NCBI RefSeq assembly: GCF_009183415.1 | Contig: NZ_WEHU01000028.1 | Coordinates: 1-54,305, forward strand | Direction of reading: 5' to 3' | DNA: 54,305 nt | Origin: Bacillus sp. B1-b2 | GTDB taxonomy: Bacteria > Bacillota > Bacilli > Bacillales > Cytobacillaceae | Shown here: piece after piece, positions 25,820-34,110 of the stretch | How the letters are laid out: the number at the start of each line of letters is the position of its first letter | Numbering within the stretch: the first letter of the stretch is position 1 | Program-made: the position numbers and the translations under genes | The notes under the pieces: generated by a model | The model's database searches: none | What the model saw: the letters and a program-made list of their open reading frames with translations, nothing else | What the model was told of the DNA's origin: nothing

Positions 25820-28223
25820 TTCCCGTTACCTCCTTTTGAAAGCTGTCTAGATATTGATTACTTAAATTAACTGTTTGATGTGTTAGTTCAATTAAGTCTC
25901 TTTTCTTAATAGTAACCGAATTATCGACAGGTAGTTGCTTGTATGTGTAATACTGTGTAATTTTATTAAACAATTCCTTTTGAACTTCTTTAGATTCAAG
26001 TTGTGGTTTATATATTTGATATAGTTGCTGGAATGTTTGATATACTGAGTTATTTGTCTCATTAATATAGTATGGTAATAGTGTTTGAGTAAGATGTTCC
26101 AGAGAATCAGTCATCTTATCAACACTAAAACTAATTCTATTTTTTTCATTGTTTTCCCTAATCTTCTCTTGTTCTTTTGCATAAGAATCTGAAAACCTAG
26201 TATTAATACCAGTCAAAATTCCACTGAGGAAGAAAGGTGCAGCAAGACCACCAGTTAGAGTTGTAGCCATAACTCCTAATACTCCCATACCAACTGCTAA
26301 TGAATAGCCATCTTTTGTTCTTTGCTCTATTACTTTTGTATAATCTTCCCTCGAAATAAGAACAAAAGATACTGATGCTATTGAATTTTCAATTTCATTT
26401 AATGAACGGTTAATTTGGCTAGTTAAGCTCATTAAGTTACGTTGTAAATTCTTATAAGGTATTTGTGCAGACTGATCTCTTAAAATGTTTGCATCTTCAT
26501 TTGCCAACGTAGAAGGGAGGTATATTGAAACCGTATCAAAATGTTTTTTTAGTGCTTGTATAGAATAATATAAATAATTTATTATTTTCTCATTTTTTAA
26601 ATCAATATTCTTTTCGTTTTTCTGTATTTCTTTAAAACCATGATACATTGCAAAAATCTGACCAAAATAATGAAACAGTATATAATCATTAACTTGACGA
26701 CTATAACTCAAATACAACTGCTCTGCTGGTACCTGTTCCAATGACTTATTTTTCGAATAATAGTAGGTTTTATAAATTAAATCTTTTATGATTGTATTTG
26801 GGACATTAATAATTAAATTCTTCTTATTATCAATTGTTGAAATTTGTAACTCTGAAAAGATTGATTCCTTATCTCCATACTTTGTTATAGATATATCAGT
26901 AATTTCTTCATTGTAATATTTGAAATGTATCGTAGAAGGACTCTGCGATAATAATATTTTGTCCTCATCCTGCTTAATGAAGAATGGTTCATCCTTTGAA
27001 GTGTACCCAAATATATACGAACTATCGGATTGCTTCGTGAAGAATTCATGTATGTGACTTTGTACAAATACTTTTAATAAAGCTATCTGATTCTTAAATA
27101 TAATGAAAACATTATTATTATCTATTTGAACTTCTAATTTCTCCATATCTATCGTGTTCAGAACTTTTAAGTTACTTCTTGAAATAAATATTATTTTCGA
27201 ACCGTCTGATAAGATGCCTACTTCTTCACCTTTAAAAGATTCTCCATTTAAAACACCACTTAATCTCCCAAATCTACATATCAATTTTTTATTGGTTTTA
27301 ATTATGTTTCTTATTAAATATTCTTTTAGGCTACTACCATTATAAATATTTATCTGATATAAATTATTTTCAGATTCAAACACAATTTTATTTTCAATAT
27401 TACTGTAATATGCATTTGTCTTAGACAATTTAAGTGTAACTAAGCACTTCTTTTCAAATTCATCTATAAAATAAATATTATTAGAGTCAAAACAAATTGC
27501 AATACTCTTATCTGCAATAAATTTATCATGAATATTAGCTGTTACACTAGTAGTAAAGATTTCAGAAACATCTCCAACTATATTAAAAATATTCTGATTG
27601 TAATTTTGCATCTTATTTAGTATCTCTTTTTTAACTTTTTCGTCAAAAGTATATACCCTTAATTCATATATAGTCGAGTTCCTTACCGAAAAAGAACCAC
27701 TTATTTCAATAAATTTGTCCTTATCCTTAACGCTTTTTATACGGTAGAATGGAATCTCATTTATATAATTGTCTTTTGAAAATTTCAGTTTATTATTTTC
27801 TATTTTAATATAGTCGGTGAAAGTAATATGTTCTCCATTTATTGCCTTTCCTACTCTATATTTACAAATACTATTAGCATTCATATTATTCTTACATACT
27901 AGATTATTATGAGAAAGTTTTTCATAAACATTAATAAATTCTTGGTCAGTTAATAATACATTAAAAGAAAATTCTCCACCCACTTCATTCGATAAAGTAA
28001 TACCATAATCATTAAACGAAAGATCTATATTTCCTGTATAACTCTTACTTTGTTCCTCACCAAATATTCCTCCTGTGTCATGTGCAAAAACTCTCCCTAG
28101 ATTAGTAATATAAAAGCTTTTTGTTCCGACAATAGATTTATTAGGAATATTAAATACATCCCCAGATTGATAGATAGAAACTTCTCCATTATTAAATTTA
28201 TTCTTTATAGCTGCGACAACCAT
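25779..28223 (-). CDS. Large hypothetical protein, 814 residues, with C-terminal hydrophobic hairpin
   Basis: Unrecognised. Roughly residues 1-470 are beta-rich, with alternating short strands (for example STIYELRVYTFDEKV, FVQSHIHEFFTKQ) that could form PH-like or propeller domains. Residues about 500-815 are helical. A hydrophobic hairpin, AVGMGVLGVMATTLTGGLAA then PFFLSGILTG, lies near 640-670, preceded and followed by amphipathic helices as in pore-forming or membrane-remodelling proteins. No Walker, nuclease or protease motif is seen. GAGGG lies seven bases before ATG. It is the first gene of an 814/110/(54) minus-strand group filling an island module, so a conflict or host-interaction role is plausible but unproven. 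Confidence 0.75.
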   Translation of the reverse strand: MVVAAIKNKFNNGEVSIYQSGDVFNIPNKSIVGTKSFYITNLGRVFAHDTGGIFGEEQSKSYTGNIDLSFNDYGITLSNEVGGEFSFNVLLTDQEFINVYEKLSHNNLVCKNNMNANSICKYRVGKAINGEHITFTDYIKIENNKLKFSKDNYINEIPFYRIKSVKDKDKFIEISGSFSVRNSTIYELRVYTFDEKVKKEILNKMQNYNQNIFNIVGDVSEIFTTSVTANIHDKFIADKSIAICFDSNNIYFIDEFEKKCLVTLKLSKTNAYYSNIENKIVFESENNLYQINIYNGSSLKEYLIRNIIKTNKKLICRFGRLSGVLNGESFKGEEVGILSDGSKIIFISRSNLKVLNTIDMEKLEVQIDNNNVFIIFKNQIALLKVFVQSHIHEFFTKQSDSSYIFGYTSKDEPFFIKQDEDKILLSQSPSTIHFKYYNEEITDISITKYGDKESIFSELQISTIDNKKNLIINVPNTIIKDLIYKTYYYSKNKSLEQVPAEQLYLSYSRQVNDYILFHYFGQIFAMYHGFKEIQKNEKNIDLKNEKIINYLYYSIQALKKHFDTVSIYLPSTLANEDANILRDQSAQIPYKNLQRNLMSLTSQINRSLNEIENSIASVSFVLISREDYTKVIEQRTKDGYSLAVGMGVLGVMATTLTGGLAAPFFLSGILTGINTRFSDSYAKEQEKIRENNEKNRISFSVDKMTDSLEHLTQTLLPYYINETNNSVYQTFQQLYQIYKPQLESKEVQKELFNKITQYYTYKQLPVDNSVTIKKRDLIELTHQTVNLSNQYLDSFQKEVTGNVPKSLETTATIK

Positions 28224-28578
28224 ACATATACCCTCTTTTCATTAATATGCGTTATAAAAAAATAAACGACTTGAGAAAAAGGTCGCTTTAAGTTTGAAGC
28301 AACTGGCTGGCATTTCTGAAATAGTTTTAGCCCCTCTAGTTTTGCGTCCTACTTTTTCAAGTAGTTTGCCAATATTTTATTATAGTATTTATTACCCATT
28401 AAAATATTACTATAAACCCTTTAAATTGGATAGAGTTGTAAAAACAATAATAAAACTAGCGACGGAACAATTTAGCATAGAAGATGCCACTATAATAATG
28501 TAATTCATCTTGACAAAATGGAGTTGACCTTTCGGCTTACCCCAACTATTAACAACTTTCCAAGCCATCTGTCTGGAC

Positions 28579-28638
28579 CACTTGAAATCCATAAAAGAAG
28601 CTTCCCATAAGTTTAATCTCGTAAAAAGCTTCCTTTAA
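28579..28638 (+). pseudogene. Decayed integrase C-terminus (island boundary D)
   Basis: The plus strand reads HLKSIKEASHKFNLVKSFL and stops, aligning with HVTQEMKKEASQKFSELMRSL of the intact integrase. The core copy follows 81 bp later. From 28224 to 28578 I see no credible gene. Confidence 0.78.
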
Positions 28639-28719
28639 AATCCCCACTATAAGCAAAAATTTAGCATTTACTGTCATCTTTCTCAAAAACCCTTATATAT
28701 CAAGTCTGTAAGAGAAAAG

Positions 28720-28736
28720 ATCACTTCATGCCGCCC
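28720..28736. other. Attachment core copy D
   Basis: ATCACTTCATGCCGCCC matches the groEL-end core at 15 of 17 positions. It is followed by GTAGGTTGCTAGAGTGTAAT and an arm-like GAGAAAAATGCGGTAAATCA. Between here and 29009 I see only AT-rich and repeated-looking debris (two GTTCTCGG-AACATATC-like blocks near 28860 and 28932). Confidence 0.8.
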
Positions 28737-29009
28737 GTAGGTTGCTAGAGTGTAATATTGTTAACATTGAGTGAGAAAAATGCGGTAAATCAACGTTTTG
28801 GATGTTGTTGACTGCTCAATATGGGTTGAGAGGACGACATTGATGTTTTCAATCTGCCTGTTCTCGGAAACATATCCATGGCAATTTCTGCACCATCAGT
28901 AAGCGGGAACATTTAATGATTTTATGGTTCTCGGGAACATATCGACACCATATACTACTCTTCTTGCGGCATTCACCCTTCTTCGTAGTGGCCGGAGTTC
29001 TACCAACTG

Positions 29010-29195
29010 ATGTCAGTTGGCAAATTTCAAATCATACGTAACACGGAGATGCACGATTTCATCAATCAGCAGCCGGCGCTGCATACTGAATTTGATGAAA
29101 TCCTCTCCTCAAGAATGATACAAAAAATCACCATTTTCGAAGACTACTTAAATTTGGAATTCAAATCTGGTGTTGATGCAGATATTGAAGGATAA
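29010..29195 (+). pseudogene. C-terminal fragment of a large serine recombinase
   Basis: About 60 residues with TEFDEILSSRMIQKITIFED followed by YLNLEFKSGVDADIEG. This is the C-terminal end pattern of large serine recombinases (final beta strand after the zinc/coiled-coil region). The catalytic and DNA-binding domains are missing; upstream the frame is closed by a stop. A terminator follows. Confidence 0.65.
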
Positions 29196-29200
29196 AGCAA

Positions 29201-29242
29201 AGCAGGACTTCTTACAATTATTTAGGTGGTCCTGCTCTTTTT
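29201..29242 (+). terminator. Terminator after the serine recombinase fragment
   Basis: AGCAGGAC (29201-29208) pairs with GTCCTGCT (29229-29236), followed by CTTTTTAG on the plus strand. It faces the end of the convergent 147-residue gene. Confidence 0.65.
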
Positions 29243-29684
29243 AGTCATCGTTAGGTAAATACCATCCGTGTTCACGATGAATACTTGGTGCATGTGGAGT
29301 TTCATTGCCCCATGCTCTTTTACTCATCTCTTTATCGAATCTTCCAAGTAAGTTCTGTAGGCTACAAGCCGCTTTAAAATCATCACCTGATGAGCAATAG
29401 TCTAGTCTTACTTTTTCTCGTGCTGTATCAAGTTCTGCATCTGTTGCATTCTCAAACCATTTACTACTATAAAGATTTGCTTTTTCTATCTCATCTTTCA
29501 AATTATCAAATAATTCTTTTATAGCATCTTTATTCTTCAATCCAAGCACGATAGCAATAAGTGTAGGGATGCTTATTCCAATGAGAGCAAGCTGCTTTTT
29601 ATGTGCTTTCATCCAAGTCATAATTCCATTCTTATCTTCAGTAACTTCTTCTATTTCCTGTTCATTCTGGATTCCTTTATTCAT
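29241..29684 (-). CDS. Hypothetical single-TM protein, 147 residues
   Basis: Layout: acidic N terminus (about 1-20), basic stretch KAHKKQ, one hydrophobic helix (LALIGISIPTLIAIVLGL, about 32-49), then an amphipathic helical and polar C-terminal region with two Cys residues (YCSSGDDFKAACSLQNLLG). GGAGAG lies about eight bases before ATG. It is the only complete gene in the 1.2-kb module between cores D and E. I do not recognise it; a small membrane-anchored toxin, immunity or effector protein is possible, without direct support. Confidence 0.6.
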   Translation of the reverse strand: MNKGIQNEQEIEEVTEDKNGIMTWMKAHKKQLALIGISIPTLIAIVLGLKNKDAIKELFDNLKDEIEKANLYSSKWFENATDAELDTAREKVRLDYCSSGDDFKAACSLQNLLGRFDKEMSKRAWGNETPHAPSIHREHGWYLPNDD

Positions 29685-29892
29685 AAGAGTTCTCTCCTTT
29701 CAACTTTGCTCCCTCTATAGGGTACAGTCTACAGGCACTTTGTCCCGTCTTTTTCAGCCCCCTCATCTTATTTTAGAATCAACTGCGAGACGCACTCCAC
29801 GTGGCTTGGATGGTGATGGCAGATATTTATTGATGTAGTGGTGTTTACCTATATTTGTTAATTAATAATCATTTTAACATTTGAAATGCAAT

Positions 29893-29909
29893 ATTACATC
29901 ATTTCGCCC
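29893..29909. other. Attachment core copy E (left end of the youngest island)
   Basis: ATTACATCATTTCGCCC matches the groEL-end core at 15 of 17 positions, and GTAAGCTGAGAGTGTGTAAT follows as at copy B. Arm-like repeats (TTTACCGTTTTTCATGA, GCGTTAGCAAAA) continue to about 30040. No integrase tail precedes it, unlike A, B and D. The stretch 29685-29892 holds nothing else recognisable. Confidence 0.82.
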
Positions 29910-30086
29910 GTAAGCTGAGAGTGTGTAATATAGTTAACAAGAGGTGCAAAAGGCGCAGTAAATTAAGGTTTTTAATATTCGGTGTTGTAATATCTTTAAC
30001 GCTATTTTACCGTTTTTCATGAGATTGCGTTAGCAAAACGTATAAATGACAAATTAAAGAGGCAGTTTGAAGACGTTCAATATCTT

Positions 30087-30491
30087 ATGAAGAAAATAAC
30101 AGGTATCACTGCCGAAAGATATGAGGATATTGTTGCTGAGAAAAAATATTATAACATCCCATATATATACTTAAATGAAGATGAAGCCGTAGAATATGAA
30201 CTGCTACTTCGGGAGATTCACCATTCTAATGATATATATGAACTAATTAATCCTCTCAAGGAACAGCAACGAATTAAATTCATACACAAGGTATTGCTTC
30301 GATACAAGCAGGAGTATGATTGCCTAACTAAATCCAAGAACAGTGAAAACTATGAAGAGCTTATCCTAAATTACATTGATCGAACAGGTAAGGATCATGA
30401 TGCTAAAAAAGCATATTCATCCTTGGTACGTAGATTTGGCAATGAAATAAAAAGAATGCGGGAGGAAGTACTTATAAAAATTTCTGAGTAA
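30087..30491 (+). CDS. Island small-protein family, copy 2 (134 residues)
   Basis: A soluble helical protein closely related to the frameshifted gene at 24323-24903; conserved blocks are EKKYYNIPYIYLNEDEAVEY, NDIYELI and RRFGNEIKRMREEVLIKIS. The frame is open upstream without an ATG back to about 30030 (reading NDKLKRQFEDVQYL, like NDSKLRHIFNEM in copy 1), so this copy seems to have lost its original start and may be N-terminally shortened. A 3'-end relic is at about 33843. It is the first gene beyond core E and reads away from it. Function unknown; an excision or copy-control role would fit the position but is a guess. Confidence 0.65.
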   Translation: MKKITGITAERYEDIVAEKKYYNIPYIYLNEDEAVEYELLLREIHHSNDIYELINPLKEQQRIKFIHKVLLRYKQEYDCLTKSKNSENYEELILNYIDRTGKDHDAKKAYSSLVRRFGNEIKRMREEVLIKISE

Positions 30492-30600
30492 AAGTATTTG
30501 TCCAACCTAAATTGGATAAATAAATATTGTTAGTAGAATTTGTATGTCAAAAATAAGACACCTTTTTTCAAAAGGTGTCTTATTTTGTGAGCAAAGTAAG
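30428..30600. repeat. Direct repeat, left copy (gene 3' end plus terminator)
   Basis: The last 60 or so bases of the small gene, its stop, the spacer and the terminator recur in the same order at 33850-34018. The pair flanks the SEC-C/GIY-YIG and PD-(D/E)XK genes. Confidence 0.75.
30551..30587 (+). terminator. Terminator of small-protein gene copy 2
   Basis: AATAAGACACC and GGTGTCTTATT form a strong stem followed by TTTTG. The same terminator is repeated near 33972. Confidence 0.85.
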
Positions 30601-30902
30601 AGAAACAAATCCCCTATTTACGATAGTCCTCACTTGATAAAGTTTAGCATTAGCAGTTGATACAAATTAGATTGAAAAAAGAGTACGATAATAGCTATTT
30701 TTGCACTTTTTTTAATAGCGTTTAAACTGCTAATACTAATTTAATTTTTAATTTCTACGTGGCTACCTACTTTACAATTCATAAACAAAAGCTCCCAGAA
30801 GACTACATTTTCTTCTAATGAACAATCTCTTAATTAAGAACGCTTTTCAAAGGTTAACTCTAATCATTACTGAACGAAGTATATAATTATTCTAGATTTT
30901 AG
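30601..30902. other. Intergenic stretch without recognised features
   Basis: AT-rich DNA between the small-protein terminator and the end of the SEC-C gene. I see no gene or clear terminator. Confidence 0.5.
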
Positions 30903-31910
30903 CTATAAAACAAACATAGACTTTCTTTCTTCTTCGGAATTTAATAAATACTCTATAGGTGAAAATTGACTATAGCCTGTACAGTCAGAATAAATTTCTA
31001 TATTCACACAAGATGGATCTAATTCAACTGTAATAGCATTGTAATCATAGTCATAGTAAAACTTGTATCCTTTATGGCCGATATCTGGGAAATTGTTTTT
31101 AAACTTTTCATTATACTTAGGTTTAAAATAATTAATTAATGCTCCCTCTGTAACATTAATTATTTGACTATCTAAATATAATGGCGGTGCTGATAACACC
31201 TTCAAGAAATGTTCTTTATCTTCTTTATCTGTCACCTGAAAACCTTTCCTTCCATCCATCGATGTCAGCAAACGCGGTGTAAACTCCCAAAGAGTAATCG
31301 CAATTTCGTAATTTATATCCTCATATAAAATATCAGCCATTACTTTCTGAAGTGTTTCATGAGATTTTAATCTTTTTAAAGCATCTCTATTCCCTATTTT
31401 CCCGTAAGCTTGTCCAACATATAATATCTCGCATTCCAGATTTTCAGTAGAAAAAGCTGTATATATCCAAAGAATATCAAATTTAACTCCTCCTCCACAG
31501 CCATCTTTCATAAATAAAATTTTGTCACTTTCTAATTCATAATCCACCATATTCTCATGTAGAGGTATTTTTATAGTTTCAACTTTATCAGTTAGAGTTA
31601 CTCCGTGTTTTACTTGAACTTCTACATAAGTATCGGTTACTTTTAAGCTATTTTCTATAAAACTTAGTCTCTTAATTTTATTTATCATATATATATGATA
31701 AGAAGCATTTGATACATCAACAGTTTCTAACAGCTTAGGGTAACATATAGTTACTTTTGAGGAAAAAGTGTGAAGAGCAAACTCACTCATATATTTTCTT
31801 GGGATACCGTTATTTACTTTTGTTGCAGTAAACTTAGGATCATCTATGCAGCAATTTTTAAATTTCTTTCCAGAACCACAAGGGCATTTCTCGTTTCTCC
31901 CAATATTCAT
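30903..31910 (-). CDS. SEC-C motif protein with GIY-YIG-like domain
   Basis: About 335 residues. The N terminus is a SEC-C zinc motif (NIGRNEKCPCGSGKKFKNCC), a small metal-binding module seen at protein ends from SecA to phage-defence proteins. The middle to C-terminal part resembles a GIY-YIG nuclease: ILYVGQAYG (about 155-163), an Arg/His-bearing helix RDALKRLKSH, then a Glu in EGALINYFKPKYNEKF (about 253-268). The first strand lacks a clear GIY. Strand ordering fits, but catalytic residues need a profile check. Two tandem ATGs follow AGGAGG; the second is better spaced. Located in the defence-like island, flanked by direct repeats with the next nuclease gene. Confidence 0.7.
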   Translation of the reverse strand: MNIGRNEKCPCGSGKKFKNCCIDDPKFTATKVNNGIPRKYMSEFALHTFSSKVTICYPKLLETVDVSNASYHIYMINKIKRLSFIENSLKVTDTYVEVQVKHGVTLTDKVETIKIPLHENMVDYELESDKILFMKDGCGGGVKFDILWIYTAFSTENLECEILYVGQAYGKIGNRDALKRLKSHETLQKVMADILYEDINYEIAITLWEFTPRLLTSMDGRKGFQVTDKEDKEHFLKVLSAPPLYLDSQIINVTEGALINYFKPKYNEKFKNNFPDIGHKGYKFYYDYDYNAITVELDPSCVNIEIYSDCTGYSQFSPIEYLLNSEEERKSMFVL

Positions 31911-31913
31911 CAT

Positions 31914-32297
31914 TTACCTCCTACTATCGATACCCTTCACATTTTAAAGTGGAGTCCAATAGAAAATTAATACCTTTTTTAAAATTAACCACAATAGCCT
32001 TATACAGAATATCTTATACTTGAATAAAACTTTGTTTGCCACAGACTGTTCATCTCAAACTAATTATTAAGGTTGCATTGAAGAGCAAAAATTCATCTGT
32101 CATAATAAAGATCCGACATCTAATTCTATACATAAACAGACGGATTCCCAATATATAAAAGCACCAGATTGTAGAGGGTTAACCTTTTTACTAAGTTAGG
32201 TTCACCGCACTGATTTAAATGGTTAGTTTTGCATTAGCCAAAAATTAAGTCAAAAGGAAGATATTAATCTGACAATATGGAAGTGACAATAAAATAA
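31914..32297. other. Intergenic stretch without recognised features
   Basis: Separates the PD-(D/E)XK gene end from the SEC-C gene start. It presumably carries the SEC-C gene promoter; I cannot point to convincing -35/-10 elements or a terminator. Confidence 0.5.
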
Positions 32298-33563
32298 CTA
32301 TTCTACCTTCTCAGCAAATAATGTACTAATTTCCTCGTGGCCCACTTCCACTATTGACCTAGACTCCCCACTTGCACTAATTTTAGTAAAATCAACAATA
32401 GTAGTGTAAAGTGTTCTCCCATGGATATTACTAATAGGCGGAAGATCCACTTTTTTACTTTCATCATAATTAAAAATTACTAAATAACCTACATTATCAC
32501 TATGCTTGGTAGTATAAGAATGTATTTGTTTTAACCCTTTAATTAACTGTTGTCTATCTCCATTAAATAGTTTAACTTCAACAATATGCTTACCATTATG
32601 CTCTATAAATAGATCTAGACGTTCAGCGCCTTCTCCAGAAACCCCAATTCGTTGCTCAATTATCGGATTAAAGCCTTGATTAAATAAAAATTCTGCTAAA
32701 TCGTATTGAAGTGGTTCTTCTAGTAACTTTTTTTCCAAAATTATTTTTCTTAATCTCGGTTTATCAAAATTATGAACTTTTTCCTTATATCTATTAAGTA
32801 CTAAGGAGAGTGTCCATTGAGTATTAAGAGATATTTTTAAAAAGTTTACTATATTAATAGTATCTTTAGATAAATTATGGCTTTCAACTACATTTTCTAT
32901 TTCATCACGGTACTTAGTTATTAATTTTCTCGATTCTTTAAATCCACCTGTTTTTAGTAGTTCCTTTATTATTCCAAATAATTTCCCTCTAAAATGCTCC
33001 TTTTGACCTTTCCAAATAACCTGTTGGTAATTCCTTAAATCCCCTTTTATCTCTTGAATAATATCATTCCAGTTAATTAAATATTGTTCATTATTAACGG
33101 GTTGGGAAAATCTTAACATATGTAACTCTTTCTTTTTATTTAGCTTTTTACTAGCAATACTACTATCTATTTTCTTGTTTATTAAATCTTTTATTTCATT
33201 TTGGATGTTCCGCATATCAGAATCACTAAAAATCCCATCCATTTTTTCTGCATGTAGTAATAAATCATTACCTTGTGCTTCTTTAAGGTGTTCAACTTTT
33301 AATGGTTTACCTACTTCATTAAATGCTTCAAAATAAGGCTCTATGAAGTGTTTGAAGTTTTCAGATAGTTCAGTTGAATATTCCTTTAAATTGTTTTCAT
33401 CCTCTAAGTCATTTATTATAAGATTTGATAAGGCTGAGAATAATACAGGTTCTCTACATATGTTATCTAGAAACATAACAAATGTGTAAGGTTCACTATT
33501 CTCTGTTGCACTTTTAAAATTCTCAAGTAGATCTATATAATAGTTATAAGCTAGATAATTCAT
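32298..33563 (-). CDS. PD-(D/E)XK nuclease-domain protein, 421 residues
   Basis: The N-terminal about 290 residues are helical and unrecognised. The C-terminal domain (about 295-400) has the restriction-endonuclease core: GAERLDLFIEHNGKHIVEVK gives the Asp and the E-x-K pair (about 317 and 328-330), followed by the Gln-rich helix RQQLIKGLKQIHSY and a strand VGYLVIFNYDE. This pattern is typical of defence-associated DNases. No methyltransferase is adjacent, so it is not an ordinary restriction pair. It is alone in its transcription unit with the SEC-C gene downstream on the same strand. A suicide-type or invader-directed nuclease role is inferred. Confidence 0.75.
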   Translation of the reverse strand: MNYLAYNYYIDLLENFKSATENSEPYTFVMFLDNICREPVLFSALSNLIINDLEDENNLKEYSTELSENFKHFIEPYFEAFNEVGKPLKVEHLKEAQGNDLLLHAEKMDGIFSDSDMRNIQNEIKDLINKKIDSSIASKKLNKKKELHMLRFSQPVNNEQYLINWNDIIQEIKGDLRNYQQVIWKGQKEHFRGKLFGIIKELLKTGGFKESRKLITKYRDEIENVVESHNLSKDTINIVNFLKISLNTQWTLSLVLNRYKEKVHNFDKPRLRKIILEKKLLEEPLQYDLAEFLFNQGFNPIIEQRIGVSGEGAERLDLFIEHNGKHIVEVKLFNGDRQQLIKGLKQIHSYTTKHSDNVGYLVIFNYDESKKVDLPPISNIHGRTLYTTIVDFTKISASGESRSIVEVGHEEISTLFAEKVE

Positions 33564-33842
33564 TATACTTGGCCCCTTTTTTAACTAAATTATTGATTCA
33601 AATCATAAATTACCAAAATAGCAATTCTGTAAATTATGCATACCTTAATCCGATCTTATTGAAACAACTCGAAACGATGCAAAATACCATTCCACATTAC
33701 TACTGTACATTGTCTATAAAACCATAAATCTCTTTAACTCAACGTCCAGACCACGACTTAATCAAAACTATAAGATACTTTCCTCCTGTTAAACCAGTAG
33801 TCTGTTTTAGGTATAAATCAAGAGCTAAACGAGTATAACTTA

Positions 33843-34018
33843 CTTTAGTCCGCAGGTTTGGCAATGAAATAAAAAGGATGCGGGAGAAAGTACTTATCAA
33901 GATATCTGAGTAAAAGTATGTATCTATCCTAAATTACATAACTTAAACTTGTTAGTTCAATCTGTAAGTCAAAGATAAGACACCTTATTTTTAAAAGGTG
34001 TCTTATTTTGTAAGCAAA
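33843..34018. repeat. Direct repeat, right copy (small-gene 3' end relic plus terminator)
   Basis: The plus strand reads TLVRRFGNEIKRMREKVLIKISE and a stop, nearly identical to the last residues of the gene at 30087-30491, followed by related spacer and the stem ATAAGACACCTT / AAGGTGTCTTAT (33975-34006). The rest of the gene is absent. From 33564 to 33842 nothing else is recognised. Confidence 0.78.
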
Positions 34019-34110
34019 AGAAGAAAATCCAGCAGTTTTCTGAAGATACTGGTGGTTGGGATAAAAACCGTTAATATCACTTCAGAACTGAATTACTTGG
34101 ATTTTCTCGA

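Noticed and set aside
28294-28503. A 69-codon plus-strand frame before integrase relic D
   Set aside because: No ribosome site, aromatic-rich random-looking composition, and it lies in decayed junction DNA.
32298-33563. PD-(D/E)XK gene as part of a restriction-modification system
   Set aside because: No methyltransferase or specificity subunit is present in the window.
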